A stretch of DNA of 49,988 nucleotides from Spartobacteria bacterium (GTDB lineage Bacteria > Verrucomicrobiota > Kiritimatiellia > RZYC01), in the NCBI GenBank assembly GCA_009929845.1, contig RZZM01000003.1:1-49988 (forward strand). Direction: 5' to 3'. Position 1 is the first letter of the stretch, and each line of letters begins with the position of its first letter. Below the pieces are notes generated by a model, which saw nothing but the letters and a program-made list of their open reading frames with translations, was not told where the DNA came from and did not search any database. The translations under genes and the position numbers were made by a program. Shown here one piece after another: positions 24,313-33,740 of this stretch.

Positions 24313-25662
24313 TTACCTTCTTGAACGAAGTTTTCCCTTTTTCAGGAATCCGTCATAATGACGCATTAACAAATGTGATTCGATCTGTCGCATGGTATCG
24401 AGCATGACACCCACCATGATCAGCATGCTGGTGCCGCCGAAGAAGGACGCCACAATAAACGGTATGCCGAAGTACTGCGCGAGGATCGATGGAATGACCG
24501 CGATAACCGTCAGGAAGACGGCGCCCGCCAAGGTAATACGGGTCATGGTACGGTCAAGGAACTCCGCGGTGGGACGTCCGGGCCGTATGCCGGGCACATA
24601 GCCGCCGTACTTTTTAAGATCATCGGCAATCTGGATCGGATTGAACTGGGTAGCCACCCAGAAGTAGGAGAAGAAAAGAATCATCAGCGCGTAGAGCAAG
24701 TTATAAATCCAGGTGCCGTAATTAAGTGCGGCCGCAATGCTTTTGAAGGCCGGATGGGGAATCATACCGAGGATTCGCGAAGGGAACATCAGGATGGCCT
24801 GCGCAAAAATGATCGGCATCACGCCCGAGTAGTTCACGCGCAGAGGCATGTAGGTGCTCTGTCCGCCATAGACCTTGCGGCCCACCACCCGCTTGGCATA
24901 CTGCACCGGAATCTTGCGTTGCGCCTGGGTCACCGCGATCACCCCGGCAATCACCAGGAAGATCATCACCAGCAAACCGACCAGGTGGAAAATATTGAAG
25001 CGGGCAATCCCGTCCACCGGAATGAACATATTGACAGTGGCCCGGACCGCGTCCGGCAACCGACTGATGATGTTGACCGTAATAATCAGCGAGATACCAT
25101 TTCCGATGCCCCGGTCGGTCATTTGCTCACCCAGCCACATCATCAGCATCGTGCCCGTTGTCATGGTAATAATGGTCAGTATCCGGAAGCCCCAGACGCC
25201 CGACATCACCACGATCTGTTCATTGATGCCCAGTGCGGCCGGATTTTGAAGCGTGGCGGCCATCGCGTAGCCCTGAATCACGCAAAGCACCAGGGTAAGG
25301 TAGCGTGTATACTGTGTGATCTTCTGCCGACCGGTATCGCCTTCACGCGCCAGCCGCTCCAGCGCGGGCACCACCGCCGTCATCAACTGGAGAATAATCG
25401 ACGCGCTGATGTAGGGCATGATTCCCAACGCCCCCACCGCGGCATTCTGGAACGCGCCTCCACTGAACATATCAAAGAGTCCGAGGAAACTTCCCCCGGC
25501 CTGGCTTTGCAGCGACGCGATAAAGTTACGCAACGCAACGGCATCCACACCCGGCGTGGGGACCATGGCAATCAACCGGCAGACAAATATCAAGCCGAAC
25601 GTAAACAGGATACGCTGGCGTAACTCGGGAATCTTAAAACTGTTGGAAAAGGCTGATAGCAT
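24313..25662 (-). CDS. secY: Preprotein translocase subunit SecY
   Basis: 449 aa with ten predicted membrane helices. Conserved features include RLIAMVPTPGVD early on, the plug/TM2 region GGAFQNAAVGALGIMPYISASIILQL, the cytoplasmic loop QRKIPVQYAKRVVGRK, and the C-terminal LLMRHYDGFLKKGKLRSRR. It forms the SecYEG channel with SecE, encoded in this window about 23 kb upstream. It would export the giant beta-helix protein and the lipoprotein found here. 26 nt after rplO. Confidence 0.97.
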   Translation of the reverse strand: MLSAFSNSFKIPELRQRILFTFGLIFVCRLIAMVPTPGVDAVALRNFIASLQSQAGGSFLGLFDMFSGGAFQNAAVGALGIMPYISASIILQLMTAVVPALERLAREGDTGRQKITQYTRYLTLVLCVIQGYAMAATLQNPAALGINEQIVVMSGVWGFRILTIITMTTGTMLMMWLGEQMTDRGIGNGISLIITVNIISRLPDAVRATVNMFIPVDGIARFNIFHLVGLLVMIFLVIAGVIAVTQAQRKIPVQYAKRVVGRKVYGGQSTYMPLRVNYSGVMPIIFAQAILMFPSRILGMIPHPAFKSIAAALNYGTWIYNLLYALMILFFSYFWVATQFNPIQIADDLKKYGGYVPGIRPGRPTAEFLDRTMTRITLAGAVFLTVIAVIPSILAQYFGIPFIVASFFGGTSMLIMVGVMLDTMRQIESHLLMRHYDGFLKKGKLRSRR

Positions 25663-25688
25663 AACAGGTCTCTACCTAAATAGTTTAC

Positions 25689-26132
25689 TTACTTGGTTAC
25701 CTCACACTGCCCGCCGGCAGCCTCGATTTTTGAACGGGCGGACTCGCTGAACGCCTGCGCCTTGACCGTCAACTTTTTGTCGAGATCGCCACGGCCCAGA
25801 ATTTTCACGCCATCAATCCGGCCCTTGGCCAGGCCGGTCTTACGCAACAGTTCAAAGGTCACTTCCGTGCCCTCGTCGAAACAGGCCAGCGCCGCGACGT
25901 TCACCGGGGCCCAGATTTTCGCTTTTATGTGCGTAAACCCGCGTTTGGGCAGGCGCCGGATCAGGGGCATCTGGCCACCTTCGAAGGCCGGGCGATGCGA
26001 GGCGCCCTTACGCGCCATCTGGCCCTTGTGTCCGCGTCCACTCGTCTTGCCTTTTCCGGAAGCCCGGCCGCGACCCACGCGCATACGGTCCTTGCGCGCG
26101 CCGACGGAATTTTTAATTGCATGCAAACTCAT
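25689..26132 (-). CDS. rplO: 50S ribosomal protein L15
   Basis: 147 aa. The N-terminal Gly/Arg-rich arm ([26 protein letters not shown]) and [17 protein letters not shown] are diagnostic; the globular C-terminal half includes [16 protein letters not shown]. It starts 18 nt after rpsE: the L30 gene (rpmD) that normally lies between them is missing. Confidence 0.97.
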   Translation of the reverse strand: MSLHAIKNSVGARKDRMRVGRGRASGKGKTSGRGHKGQMARKGASHRPAFEGGQMPLIRRLPKRGFTHIKAKIWAPVNVAALACFDEGTEVTFELLRKTGLAKGRIDGVKILGRGDLDKKLTVKAQAFSESARSKIEAAGGQCEVTK

Positions 26133-26150
26133 TGTCTTTTCCTGATTCGG

Positions 26151-26642
26151 TTAAATTTCACCCTTGCGCATCATCTTGACTTCGTCCCACGTCCGAAGGC
26201 CTTTCAGCGCGTCAACGGTTGCTTTAGTTACATTCAACTGGTTGTTGCTGCCCAGTGATTTGGCCAGCACGTCGCGCAGCCCGGCCAGATCAAGCATGGC
26301 GCGCACGGCGCCGCCCGCGATCACGCCGGTACCCGGCGAAGCGGGACGAAGGAGCACCTTGCCACCGTCGTAGGAGCCGATACTTTCATGCGGGATGGTT
26401 GTCCCTTTCATGCTCACGCGAAACATGTTGCGCTTGGCCAGCGCCGTTCCCTTGCGGATCGCGTCGGCCACCTCATTTGCCTTACCCAGGCCATATCCAA
26501 CCTGCCCCTGGCGGTCGCCGACGACCACCAGCGCGCTAAAGCTGAATCTACGACCACCTTTAACCACTTTAGAACAGCGGTTCACGTGTACTACGCGTTC
26601 CTCGAGTTCCCTATCGGTACTATATTGCGCCACTGTTTCCAT
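26151..26642 (-). CDS. rpsE: 30S ribosomal protein S5
   Basis: 163 aa. N-terminal double-stranded-RNA-binding-like domain ([29 protein letters not shown]) and C-terminal block ([40 protein letters not shown]). S5 lines the mRNA entry channel and affects decoding accuracy. 37 nt after rplR. Confidence 0.97.
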   Translation of the reverse strand: METVAQYSTDRELEERVVHVNRCSKVVKGGRRFSFSALVVVGDRQGQVGYGLGKANEVADAIRKGTALAKRNMFRVSMKGTTIPHESIGSYDGGKVLLRPASPGTGVIAGGAVRAMLDLAGLRDVLAKSLGSNNQLNVTKATVDALKGLRTWDEVKMMRKGEI

Positions 26643-26679
26643 TACACCAACCTGCTCCTTACGCGGAAGTTACTACCCA

Positions 26680-27033
26680 TCATACATGCAATCCGGCGGC
26701 CCGGATGGCATCGGCCACAGCCTTCATACGCTGACCGAATTTGAACCCGCCGCGATCAAAAACTACCTGTTCAATTCCCTGTTCTTTGGCCATTTCAGCC
26801 ACCTTGCGTCCCAATTCGGCCGCCACTTCGGCATTCACCACGCCGGAAGCGCCTTTGCCCTTGGAACTGGCAGCCACCAGTGTCCGGGCGGCCACATCAT
26901 CGATACACTGAATGTTGATATGCCGGTTACTGACATTCACACTCAAGCGGGGACGATCCGCCGTTCCTTTAACTTTGTTACGCAACCGCAGATGCCTACG
27001 TACTCTATATTCTTTTTTGTTCTTAACCTTCAT
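26680..27033 (-). CDS. rplR: 50S ribosomal protein L18
   Basis: 117 aa. Basic N-terminus (KKEYRVRRHLRLRNKVKGTADRPRLSV), then S.RHINIQCIDD and the C-terminal VVFDRGGFKFGQRMKAVADAIRAAGL, all typical of this 5S rRNA-binding protein. It starts 2 nt after the rplF stop, implying coupling. Confidence 0.97.
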   Translation of the reverse strand: MKVKNKKEYRVRRHLRLRNKVKGTADRPRLSVNVSNRHINIQCIDDVAARTLVAASSKGKGASGVVNAEVAAELGRKVAEMAKEQGIEQVVFDRGGFKFGQRMKAVADAIRAAGLHV

Positions 27034-27035
27034 GA

Positions 27036-27572
27036 CTACGCCACCGTCTTACCGGCCTTACGCCGTATATGTTCGCCTTTATATCGAATGCCCTTGCCCT
27101 TGTACGGTTCCGCGGGGCAGTAATCGCGCAGGCGGGCGCTGACTTCGCCCACCAGATGTTTATTCATACCCGCAATGATGATATTGGTGGCATCGGGGCA
27201 GGTGACCTCCACGCCATCCGGCACCGTATACTCAATGGGATGGGAATAGCCCACCTGCATTGTAAGCTTGTTACCCTGCAACTGCGCACGGAACCCCACA
27301 CCGTGGATTTCAAGTCGTTTCTCGTAGCCCTTGGTGACCCCCTCAATCATATTCGCAATCAGGCTGCGCATCGTCCCATGAAACGCGCGTGTCTGTATCT
27401 CGTTGTTTTCACGGCTGACCACCACTTCCGCGCCTTTCACGGCCACGGCGATTCCGGGCAGGATATCCTGGGCAAGCTCGCCCTTCGGACCGGCCACCTT
27501 TACCTGGCGGTCTTCTACCTTGACTGTTACCCCTGCGCCTATGGCCACAGGATTATTTCCAATTCTAGACAT
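27036..27572 (-). CDS. rplF: 50S ribosomal protein L6
   Basis: 178 aa with the two L6 repeats: MSRIGNNPVAI...VKVAGPKGELAQ at the N-terminus and the C-terminal signature PEPYKGKGIRYKGEHIRRKAGK, here written PAEPYKGKGIRYKGE. It binds 23S rRNA near the sarcin-ricin loop and factor-binding site. 24 nt after rpsH. Confidence 0.97.
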   Translation of the reverse strand: MSRIGNNPVAIGAGVTVKVEDRQVKVAGPKGELAQDILPGIAVAVKGAEVVVSRENNEIQTRAFHGTMRSLIANMIEGVTKGYEKRLEIHGVGFRAQLQGNKLTMQVGYSHPIEYTVPDGVEVTCPDATNIIIAGMNKHLVGEVSARLRDYCPAEPYKGKGIRYKGEHIRRKAGKTVA

Positions 27573-27596
27573 TATGCGTCCTCACTAAATTGTCCA

Positions 27597-27995
27597 CTAC
27601 CACACGTAGCAGAGTATTTCGCCACCTACATTACGTTTGCGCGCTTCGAAGTCCGTCAGCAATCCGGTTGAAGTGCTGATAACAGCCACACCCATGCCAC
27701 CCAATACTGACGGGATCGACGCGGCGGCCACATAGCGCCGCAAGCCCGGCTTACTGATGCGCTTAAGGCCCTGGATTACCGGTTGCTGCTCCGGCGTGTA
27801 TTTCAAATACAGCCGCAGCGTACGCTTCCCGCCATGCCCTTCGGTCGTGTAATCCAGGATGTATCCTTCCTTTTTGAGGATACGCGCGATTTCACTTTTA
27901 AGGTTCGAATGCGGCATCTGCACGGTCTCTAAACCGGCGCTGTTAGCATTCCGAACCCTGGTCAACATATCCGCAATGGGATCTGATACACTCAT
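27597..27995 (-). CDS. rpsH: 30S ribosomal protein S8
   Basis: 132 aa from ATG 27995 ([18 protein letters not shown]) with GGTGGAG upstream. The track ORF of 180 aa extends back over rpsN and is not the real start. C-terminal block [43 protein letters not shown] is typical. S8 binds 16S helix 21 and in many bacteria regulates spc-operon translation. Confidence 0.97.
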   Translation of the reverse strand: MSVSDPIADMLTRVRNANSAGLETVQMPHSNLKSEIARILKKEGYILDYTTEGHGGKRTLRLYLKYTPEQQPVIQGLKRISKPGLRRYVAAASIPSVLGGMGVAVISTSTGLLTDFEARKRNVGGEILCYVW

Positions 27996-28021
27996 TTGAA
28001 CTCCACCTGGTCTTTCATAGT

Positions 28022-28207
28022 TTACCAACTGGCCTTGATCACCCCGGGAATCTTGCCTTCGGAGGCCAGTTCCCGGAAGCAAATCCGGCAAAGTTGAAAT
28101 TTCCTGATATACGCGCGCGGACGGCCGCAGCGACGGCACCGGCTGTATGACCGGGCGGCGAACTTCGGGGTCCGCTTTGATTTCGCAATTAATGATTTTT
28201 TAGCCAC
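28022..28207 (-). CDS. rpsN: 30S ribosomal protein S14, zinc-type (short)
   Basis: 61 aa, the short zinc-binding S14. [25 protein letters not shown] carries C-x2-C-x12-C-x2-C. The start is GTG (28207) with a very strong GGAGGAAAG upstream. 20 nt after rplE. Confidence 0.97.
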   Translation of the reverse strand: MAKKSLIAKSKRTPKFAARSYSRCRRCGRPRAYIRKFQLCRICFRELASEGKIPGVIKASW

Positions 28208-28227
28208 TGGTCTTTCCTCCGATAGTG

Positions 28228-28773
28228 TTACTGCGCCGTTGCAAAAGGCATTCCCATCATCTTCAACAGTTCACGCGCTTCGTCATCTGTCTGGGCGGTC
28301 GTAACAATCGTTACATCCATGCCATGGGTTGTCTTGATGTTATCCGGATCGATTTCGGGAAAGATACCCTGTTCCCGCAAACCGAGCGAGTAGTTACCAC
28401 GGCCGTCAAACGACGTTGCCGGCACCCCGCGGAAGTCGCGAATACGCGGCAAGGCGATATTGATCAACCGATCCAGAAATTCATACATCCGGTCGCCGCG
28501 CAGCGTCACCTTCAACCCGATGGGCATGCCCTCGCGCAACTTAAAGTTCGCAATACTCTTACGGGCCTTGTTGGTCAGCGGGATTTGGCCCGTGATCTTG
28601 GCCAGGTCACCCGCAATGGCCTTCATGGTGTCTTTATCCACGCTGGTGGGCACCCCGACATTGACAACCACTTTGGTAAAGCGGGGTACCTGCATGGCAT
28701 TGACATACCCGCGGCTTTTCCGCAGGGCATCGGCCACTTCTGTTTTATATTTTTCTTTCATGCGTGCAGTCAT
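28228..28773 (-). CDS. rplE: 50S ribosomal protein L5
   Basis: 181 aa. [75 protein letters not shown] and a C-terminal [18 protein letters not shown]. Start ATG 28773 has AAGGAT six bases before; an ATG four codons later is the alternative. Binds 5S rRNA in the central protuberance. Confidence 0.97.
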   Translation of the reverse strand: MTARMKEKYKTEVADALRKSRGYVNAMQVPRFTKVVVNVGVPTSVDKDTMKAIAGDLAKITGQIPLTNKARKSIANFKLREGMPIGLKVTLRGDRMYEFLDRLINIALPRIRDFRGVPATSFDGRGNYSLGLREQGIFPEIDPDNIKTTHGMDVTIVTTAQTDDEARELLKMMGMPFATAQ

Positions 28774-28813
28774 GATCTATCCTTGTCGTTTCCGAAAAAT
28801 GTAACGCGGGGCC

Positions 28814-29092
28814 TCACCCTGCTTTTTTCTTCCCGCGGCCCGTTCCGGCCTCGTGCAAAGCCAGATTGGAGACATTGATGGGAGCCTCTTTTTCAACGAT
28901 ACCGCCTTGGGGATTGTCCTGGGACTTGCGCAAATGCTTCTTCACGAAGTTGAGCCCCTCGACGAGCGCGCGTCCCGCAGCCGCTTCCACCTGCAACACC
29001 TTGCCGGTTTTCCCTTTGTCTTCACCGGCCACGGCAATCACGATATCGCCTTTCTTAATATGCGATTTGATGCTTGTTTTTTTTATCTTCAT
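28814..29092 (-). CDS. rplX: 50S ribosomal protein L24
   Basis: 92 aa. KOW motif (HIKKGDIVIAVAGEDKGKTGKVLQV) then GLNFVKKHLRKSQDNPQGGIVEKEAPI. A primary 23S assembly protein. Its ATG overlaps the rplN stop by one base (TAATG). The protein is a little short at the C-terminus, ending in a basic RGKKKAG tail. Confidence 0.97.
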   Translation of the reverse strand: MKIKKTSIKSHIKKGDIVIAVAGEDKGKTGKVLQVEAAAGRALVEGLNFVKKHLRKSQDNPQGGIVEKEAPINVSNLALHEAGTGRGKKKAG

Positions 29093-29457
29093 TAGAGAAC
29101 CTCTGGCGCCAATGAAATGACTTTCATAAAATTCTTTTCGCGCAATTCCCGGGCCACCGGTCCGAAAATGCGTGTTCCACGCGGATTCATCTGCTCGTCC
29201 ACGATGACGACCGCATTGTGGTCAAAGCTCAGGTATGAACCATCCGGGCGGCGCAACGGGTGTTTGGTGCGCACGATAAGCCCCTTGAGCACATCCCCTT
29301 TTTTGACCATTCCGCGCGGCTGCGCTTCCTTCACTGCAATGCGGATGACATCGCCCACATGAGCGACCGTCTTACGCTGGCCCAGTACGCCTATGCACTG
29401 AACAACGCGCGCCCCCGTGTTATCCGCCACATCCAATCTTGTTTCCGTCGTAATCAT
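29092..29457 (-). CDS. rplN: 50S ribosomal protein L14
   Basis: 121 aa. [57 protein letters not shown] and [28 protein letters not shown] are all canonical. Lies at the subunit interface near L19. First gene of the spc group, 23 nt after rpsQ, with no visible terminator or promoter between S10 and spc groups. Confidence 0.97.
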   Translation of the reverse strand: MITTETRLDVADNTGARVVQCIGVLGQRKTVAHVGDVIRIAVKEAQPRGMVKKGDVLKGLIVRTKHPLRRPDGSYLSFDHNAVVIVDEQMNPRGTRIFGPVARELREKNFMKVISLAPEVL

Positions 29458-29480
29458 AACAACAACCTGCCCATCCGGGG

Positions 29481-29747
29481 TTAGTTCCCTTTCCGTGTAA
29501 TTTCGACAAGCCGCCAGCGTTTCATTCGGCTGTAAGGCCGGGTTTCCGTGATGATGACCCGATCGCCGATTTTTGCTTCGTTGTTCTCGTCGTGCACATG
29601 AAACTTTTTGGACCGCGTCATTTCCTTCCCGTACAGGGGATGGCGCACCCGACGCTCAGAACGAACGACGATGGTTTTGTTCATGGCGTCGCTGATGACG
29701 ATGCCTTCACGTGTCTTGCGCAAATTTCGCTGAACTACTGTTGTCAT
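29481..29747 (-). CDS. rpsQ: 30S ribosomal protein S17
   Basis: 88 aa OB-fold protein: [65 protein letters not shown]. The ATG overlaps the rpmC stop (ATGA), so translation is likely coupled. Confidence 0.97.
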   Translation of the reverse strand: MTTVVQRNLRKTREGIVISDAMNKTIVVRSERRVRHPLYGKEMTRSKKFHVHDENNEAKIGDRVIITETRPYSRMKRWRLVEITRKGN

Positions 29748-29950
29748 GCCTTTACCTCTTCAACCTTCTGCCGTTCCTTGACAATCGTCTTGATCCGGGC
29801 CATGGCGCGACGCAGATCCTTGATGCGTGAGGGTTTTTCCACCTGTCCGCTGATCTGCTGAAGCCTCAGATTAAACATTTCCTGCTTAACCTCGCGGCTC
29901 CGCTGCTCGAGTTCTTCGCTTGTCAATTCTCTTAATTCACTTGCTTTCAT
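29744..29950 (-). CDS. rpmC: 50S ribosomal protein L29
   Basis: 68 aa, two long helices: [29 protein letters not shown] and [19 protein letters not shown]. It sits by the polypeptide exit tunnel next to L23. 18 nt after rplP; overlaps rpsQ by 4 nt. Confidence 0.96.
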   Translation of the reverse strand: MKASELRELTSEELEQRSREVKQEMFNLRLQQISGQVEKPSRIKDLRRAMARIKTIVKERQKVEEVKA

Positions 29951-29968
29951 AGTAAAACATCCTGCGCC

Positions 29969-30388
29969 TTATCCGTGCTGATGGCGTTGTATGAACCTGG
30001 TGGGGATGGGCAGTTTCGCCGCGGCCAGGCGCATCGCGTTGCGCGCCACCGACTCGGGCACCCCATCCATTTCAAAGAGCATCGTGCCCGGGTTGACGAC
30101 CGCGACCCATTTATCCACGGCGCCTTTACCCTTACCCATACGCACTTCCAGCGGTTTCTTGCTAATCGATTTATCGGGGAAGATGCGAATCCACAGTTTT
30201 CCCTTACGTTTCATGGCGCGGTTAATCGTCACACGGCACGCCTCAATCTGGGTGTTGGTAATCCAGGCGCCCTTGAGCCCCTGCAACCCATACTCGCCGA
30301 ATGCGATGGTATTGCCGGAATTGGCAGTCCCACGCCGTTTTCCGCGTTGAACCTTGCGGAACTTCACTCTTTTAGGCATAAGAGGCAT
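29969..30388 (-). CDS. rplP: 50S ribosomal protein L16
   Basis: 139 aa. [20 protein letters not shown] start, then [72 protein letters not shown] 30388 is favoured by GGAG 8 nt upstream, which makes the gene overlap the rpsC end by 17 nt; an ATG three codons on is the alternative. Contacts A-site tRNA on the 50S. Confidence 0.96.
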   Translation of the reverse strand: MPLMPKRVKFRKVQRGKRRGTANSGNTIAFGEYGLQGLKGAWITNTQIEACRVTINRAMKRKGKLWIRIFPDKSISKKPLEVRMGKGKGAVDKWVAVVNPGTMLFEMDGVPESVARNAMRLAAAKLPIPTRFIQRHQHG

Positions 30389-31040
30389 TGAATTTCTCCT
30401 TCGTCATATCTTCAGATGCTTCTTGTTCTTTGCAAATCCAGACCTTGATGCCGATTTTGCCCGCGACGGTGTTGGCTTCCGCAAACCCATACTGCACATT
30501 GGCGCGCAGCGTATGCAACGGAATTTTACCTTCCTTGTAGCCGGAACGGCGCGCCAGTTCGGCCCCGCCAAGTCGGCCCGCGGTTTCCACCTTGATACCC
30601 AGTACCCCCATATCCATGGCCATCTGGACCGCGCGTTTGATGGCGCGGCGGAATGACACACGGCGCTGAAGCTGAAAGGCAATGTTCTCAGCAACGAGCT
30701 GGGCGTTGGTGTCCGGATTCTTAACTTCTTTTACTTCAGGATAAATTTCCTTACCGGTCATCTTGGCAATATCATCGCGTAAACGCTCGATATCTGCGCC
30801 TTTGCGGCCGATCACGATGGCAGGACGTGCAGTGTAGATGGTCACCCTGGCGCGATTGGCATAGCGCTCGATGATTACATCCGCAACGGCAGCATCCTTG
30901 AGTCGCTCTTTAACGAGGTCACGGATCAACAAATCTTCGTGGAGTAAATCCCCGAATTCCTTTTTGTCCGCAAACCAGCGGGACCGCCAATCCTTGTTGA
31001 CAGTTACCCTTAACCCTATTGGATTAACTTTCTGGCCCAA
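30372..31040 (-). CDS. rpsC: 30S ribosomal protein S3 (TTG start)
   Basis: 222 aa. [36 protein letters not shown], the KH domain [20 protein letters not shown], and the C-terminal AKKR-type domain ([35 protein letters not shown]). The first codon of the universal MGQKVNP start is TTG here, with a strong AAAGGAG six bases upstream. S3 forms the mRNA entry tunnel with S4 and S5. Confidence 0.96.
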   Translation of the reverse strand: MGQKVNPIGLRVTVNKDWRSRWFADKKEFGDLLHEDLLIRDLVKERLKDAAVADVIIERYANRARVTIYTARPAIVIGRKGADIERLRDDIAKMTGKEIYPEVKEVKNPDTNAQLVAENIAFQLQRRVSFRRAIKRAVQMAMDMGVLGIKVETAGRLGGAELARRSGYKEGKIPLHTLRANVQYGFAEANTVAGKIGIKVWICKEQEASEDMTKEKFNASYA

Positions 31041-31046
31041 AACGAA

Positions 31047-31053
31047 CTCCTTT
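31047..31053 (-). promoter_or_regulatory. Strong ribosome binding site compensating the rpsC TTG start
   Basis: Minus strand AAAGGAG, six bases before TTG 31040. It confirms that the TTG of the conserved (L/M)GQKVNP sequence is the start. Confidence 0.8.
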
Positions 31054-31079
31054 CCTAACGAATGCTTACCTTAATGTGT

Positions 31080-31427
31080 TTACTTACGACCCGCTTTTTT
31101 CTCACTTAAGATTATGCGGATATGACTGAATTTCTTTTCAATTGGGCTGACCATACCCCGCGCACGCGGCCAGTACCGGCGCATCCGCGGACCTTCGTCA
31201 ACCACCGCCTCTTTCACGATCAGATCGTCGGCTGAGAGCCCGGCATTATTCTCCGCATTGGCAATGGCGGATTTCAGCGTTTTCCCTATCTGGAAGGCTG
31301 CTTTACGTTGGCTTGCCTGTGTAATGCTCAAAGCTACCGGCACAGGACGCCCCTGTATGGCACGCGCAACGTCACGCGCCTTTGACGGCGACATTCTTAC
31401 ATATTTTGTTATAGCTCTTACTTCCAT
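31080..31427 (-). CDS. rplV: 50S ribosomal protein L22
   Basis: 115 aa. KYVRMSPSKARDVARAIQG, a long helix, and the tunnel-lining hairpin DEGPRMRRYWPRARGMVSPIEKKFSHIRIILSE. L22 lines the exit tunnel at the constriction. Separated from rpsS by an abnormal 257-nt gap (see separate entries). Confidence 0.97.
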   Translation of the reverse strand: MEVRAITKYVRMSPSKARDVARAIQGRPVPVALSITQASQRKAAFQIGKTLKSAIANAENNAGLSADDLIVKEAVVDEGPRMRRYWPRARGMVSPIEKKFSHIRIILSEKKAGRK

Positions 31428-31570
31428 AACTTCTATCTCACTGCTCCGGCGTATCCCGTTTTTACGGGAACTCCTCTGTTAATTCTTCTCTACTCCCGTT
31501 TTTCGGGGACACTCTTCCAGCGGGCGAAAGCGATTACTGTACGCATTTATTTTTTCAATGCCAGCTAAAC

Positions 31571-31601
31571 TTTATAAAAAACTAATTTTTTTTATGTTGA
31601 A
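31571..31601 (-). promoter_or_regulatory. Possible internal promoter upstream of rplV
   Basis: Minus strand TTCAAC (31596-31601) and TATAAA (31571-31576), separated by a 19-bp very A/T-rich spacer. The spacer is longer than ideal, so the call rests mainly on base composition and location. Confidence 0.3.
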
Positions 31602-31630
31602 CTGACATCCGCCGCTTTTTCAGCGTTTTT

Positions 31631-31671
31631 GCGCACAGAACAAGCCCCTCTAACGGGACTTGTTCCTGCGC
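31631..31671 (-). other. Long RNA hairpin after rpsS
   Basis: GCGCAG-GAACAAG-TCCC on the minus strand pairs with GGGG-CTTGTTC-TGTGCGC across loop GTTAGA, giving about 16-17 base pairs with one bulge and GU wobble. It is not followed by a T-run, so it is not a standard terminator. It begins about 13 nt after the rpsS stop. Confidence 0.7.
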
Positions 31672-31684
31672 TAAATTTGTCCAA

Positions 31685-31969
31685 CTACTTGAGCGCTACA
31701 GTTTTATCGGTAGCGGCCCCATGACGTCTGAATGCACGCGTCGGGGAGAACTCGCCCAAGCGATGGCCAACCATATTCTCGGTAACGAATACGGATACAA
31801 AAATTTTTCCGTTATGTACGGCAAAAGTGTGCCCCACAAATTCCGGAAGAATCATGGAACGGCGTGACCAGGTCTTGATCACACGCTTGTCCCCGGACAC
31901 ATTCATCTTCTCCACTTTCTGAAGAAGCTTGGGCTCCACATAAAAACCTTTTTTAATTGAACGGGCCAT
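31685..31969 (-). CDS. rpsS: 30S ribosomal protein S19
   Basis: 94 aa. [63 protein letters not shown]. Located in the 30S head near the A site. Three nt after rplB. Confidence 0.97.
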   Translation of the reverse strand: MARSIKKGFYVEPKLLQKVEKMNVSGDKRVIKTWSRRSMILPEFVGHTFAVHNGKIFVSVFVTENMVGHRLGEFSPTRAFRRHGAATDKTVALK

Positions 31970-31972
31970 AGC

Positions 31973-32800
31973 TTATTTCTTCCTTCTCTTTACGATAAAC
32001 TTGTTTGACGGTTTACGTTTGGAGCGGGTGCGTTTGCCCTTGGACAACTGCCCCCACGGAGAACAAGGATGCCCGCCGCCGGAACTGCGACCCTCGCCGC
32101 CGCCCATCGGGTGATCGACCGGGTTCATCGCCACGCCGCGCACGGTGGGACGGATACCCAGGTGCCGTTTACGCCCTGCCTTTCCGCTTGTTATGCTCTC
32201 ATGCTCAATATTGCCAATCTGTCCGATGGTGGCGAAGCACTCGATACTGATCATGCGAATCTCGCCGGAAGGCAGTTTGACATTGGCATAGTTTCCATCA
32301 CGGGACATCAACTGCGCCGAACCACCCGCGGTACGCACAAGCTGTCCGCCCCGCCCGGCATACAACTCGATATTATGGACCGGCAGCCCCAACGGAATCT
32401 TCGCCAGCGGCAGGGTGTTGCCTTCCACCGGTTCCGCATCCGGACCCGACATGACGCTCTGCCCAACTTGCAGGCCCGTGGTCGCCAGGATATACCGCTT
32501 TTCGCCGTCCGCATAATTCAACAGAGCAATGCGGGCCGAGCGGTTCGGGTCATATTCGATCGAGGCCACTTTGGCCGGAATACCCACTTTATCCCGTTTA
32601 AAATCAATTTTCCGGTAGTGGCGTTTGTGGCCGCCGCCGCGATGCCGCACCGTAATACGCCCGGCGGAATTGCGCCCGGCGTGTGATTTCTGTGATTCCA
32701 CCAGCGCACGTTCCGGCTCACTCTTGGTGATATCCGAAAAATCCGACAAAACGGTAAAGCGCCGGCTTGGTGTATATGGTCTGTTTTTCTTTAGGCCCAT
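31973..32800 (-). CDS. rplB: 50S ribosomal protein L2
   Basis: 275 aa. [45 protein letters not shown], and the C-terminal [28 protein letters not shown]. The functionally important Asp-His pair of DHP is kept; the third position is Met (DHPM), as is common outside Proteobacteria. Primary 23S binder needed for subunit joining and peptidyl transfer. 14 nt after rplW. Confidence 0.97.
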   Translation of the reverse strand: MGLKKNRPYTPSRRFTVLSDFSDITKSEPERALVESQKSHAGRNSAGRITVRHRGGGHKRHYRKIDFKRDKVGIPAKVASIEYDPNRSARIALLNYADGEKRYILATTGLQVGQSVMSGPDAEPVEGNTLPLAKIPLGLPVHNIELYAGRGGQLVRTAGGSAQLMSRDGNYANVKLPSGEIRMISIECFATIGQIGNIEHESITSGKAGRKRHLGIRPTVRGVAMNPVDHPMGGGEGRSSGGGHPCSPWGQLSKGKRTRSKRKPSNKFIVKRRKK

Positions 32801-32814
32801 GGCTCCCGTTCTCC

Positions 32815-33099
32815 TTACGTCAAATCAATCTTGCTGTCTTTGGATAATGTTACAACCGCGCGCTTCCAGTCCGCGGTCCGCCCGAAATTAACGGTACGTT
32901 CGCGACGTTTTTTACCTTTGCGCTGCATGGTATTGACCTTGTCGACCTTGACCTTGAACAACTCCTCCACGGCCCGCTTGATGTCAATCTTGTTGGCATC
33001 GCGCGCCACCTTGAAGATGTACTTGTTCTCGGTATCGGTAAGGCGCGTGCCTTTCTCGGTCAATAACAGTTTTTTTACGATATCATACGAATCTTTCAT
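32815..33099 (-). CDS. rplW: 50S ribosomal protein L23
   Basis: 94 aa. [50 protein letters not shown] plus the basic loop [11 protein letters not shown]. Docking site of trigger factor and SRP at the tunnel exit. ATGA overlap with the rplD stop. Confidence 0.97.
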   Translation of the reverse strand: MKDSYDIVKKLLLTEKGTRLTDTENKYIFKVARDANKIDIKRAVEELFKVKVDKVNTMQRKGKKRRERTVNFGRTADWKRAVVTLSKDSKIDLT

Positions 33100-33740
33100 G
33101 ACTCACTCCCTGCCGTCCCTTGCAGACGGCCTGTCAGCTCCTGCGCGCCCTCTTTGGTCATAACGATCAGGGGATAGCGCATAATCTGATAGGTGTTGAC
33201 GGACTCGGCGGAAGTCACTTCCACCTTGGGAATATTCCTGGAGGCCAGCGCCACATTATCGCCCACGCGGTCCATCACAAACAACGCGCCCCGATTCCCT
33301 TCAAGATTTTTCACAAGCGAAGCGAAATCGCGCGTCTTTGAGCTTTCCAGGTGCATACCGTCCAGCACAATCACCTGGCCGGCGGCCACTTTTTCACTGA
33401 ATGCCCGGCGAAACGCCAGCCGCGCCACCTTCTTCAACACTTTTTTGTTATAGCTGCGGGGACGAGGACCAAACGCCACGCCGCCGCCGCGCCAGACCGG
33501 CGACTGACGATAGCCCGCGCGGGCCCGGCCCGTGCCCTTCTGTTTCCATGGCTTTTTATTGCTGCCGGCCACTTCGCCCTTGTTGCGCGTTGACGCCGAC
33601 CCCTGCCGCTGATTGGCCTGATAGGCCACGATCGCGTCGTGCAGTGCCTGCGTGCCTTTTTCAAAAATCAGCAGATCATCGGCCAGATCAAACTCGCCAA
33701 CCTGTTCACCCTTCATATTGCGTACTGGTAACTTACTCAT
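33096..33740 (-). CDS. rplD: 50S ribosomal protein L4
   Basis: 214 aa from ATG 33740 ([17 protein letters not shown]), which overlaps the rplC stop (ATGA); the 29-codon upstream extension in the track lies within rplC. Contains the tunnel-lining loop RNKGEVAGSNKKPWKQKGTGRARAGYRQSPVWRGGGVAFGP. L4 is the autogenous regulator of the S10 operon in some bacteria; no S10-type leader was identified here. Confidence 0.97.
   Translation of the reverse strand: MSKLPVRNMKGEQVGEFDLADDLLIFEKGTQALHDAIVAYQANQRQGSASTRNKGEVAGSNKKPWKQKGTGRARAGYRQSPVWRGGGVAFGPRPRSYNKKVLKKVARLAFRRAFSEKVAAGQVIVLDGMHLESSKTRDFASLVKNLEGNRGALFVMDRVGDNVALASRNIPKVEVTSAESVNTYQIMRYPLIVMTKEGAQELTGRLQGTAGSES

Larger units (their letters stand above)
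31428..31684 (-). promoter_or_regulatory. Structured, AT-rich gap between rpsS and rplV
   Basis: All other gaps within the ribosomal genes are 0-102 nt; this one is 257 nt. On the minus strand it opens with a long imperfect hairpin (31631-31671), then an A-rich stretch with a possible promoter, then two similar hairpins with A-rich loops: CCCCG-AAAAA-CGGGA (31494-31509) and TCCCGT-AAAA-ACGGGA (31454-31469). No ORF fits. Likely a leader or control region for rplV-rpsC-rplP and later genes, or the scar of a lost gene. Confidence 0.6.

Noticed and set aside
27597-28139. 180-aa S8 ORF
   Set aside because: The first 48 codons overlap rpsN in another frame; ATG 27995 has a good ribosome site and matches S8 starts.
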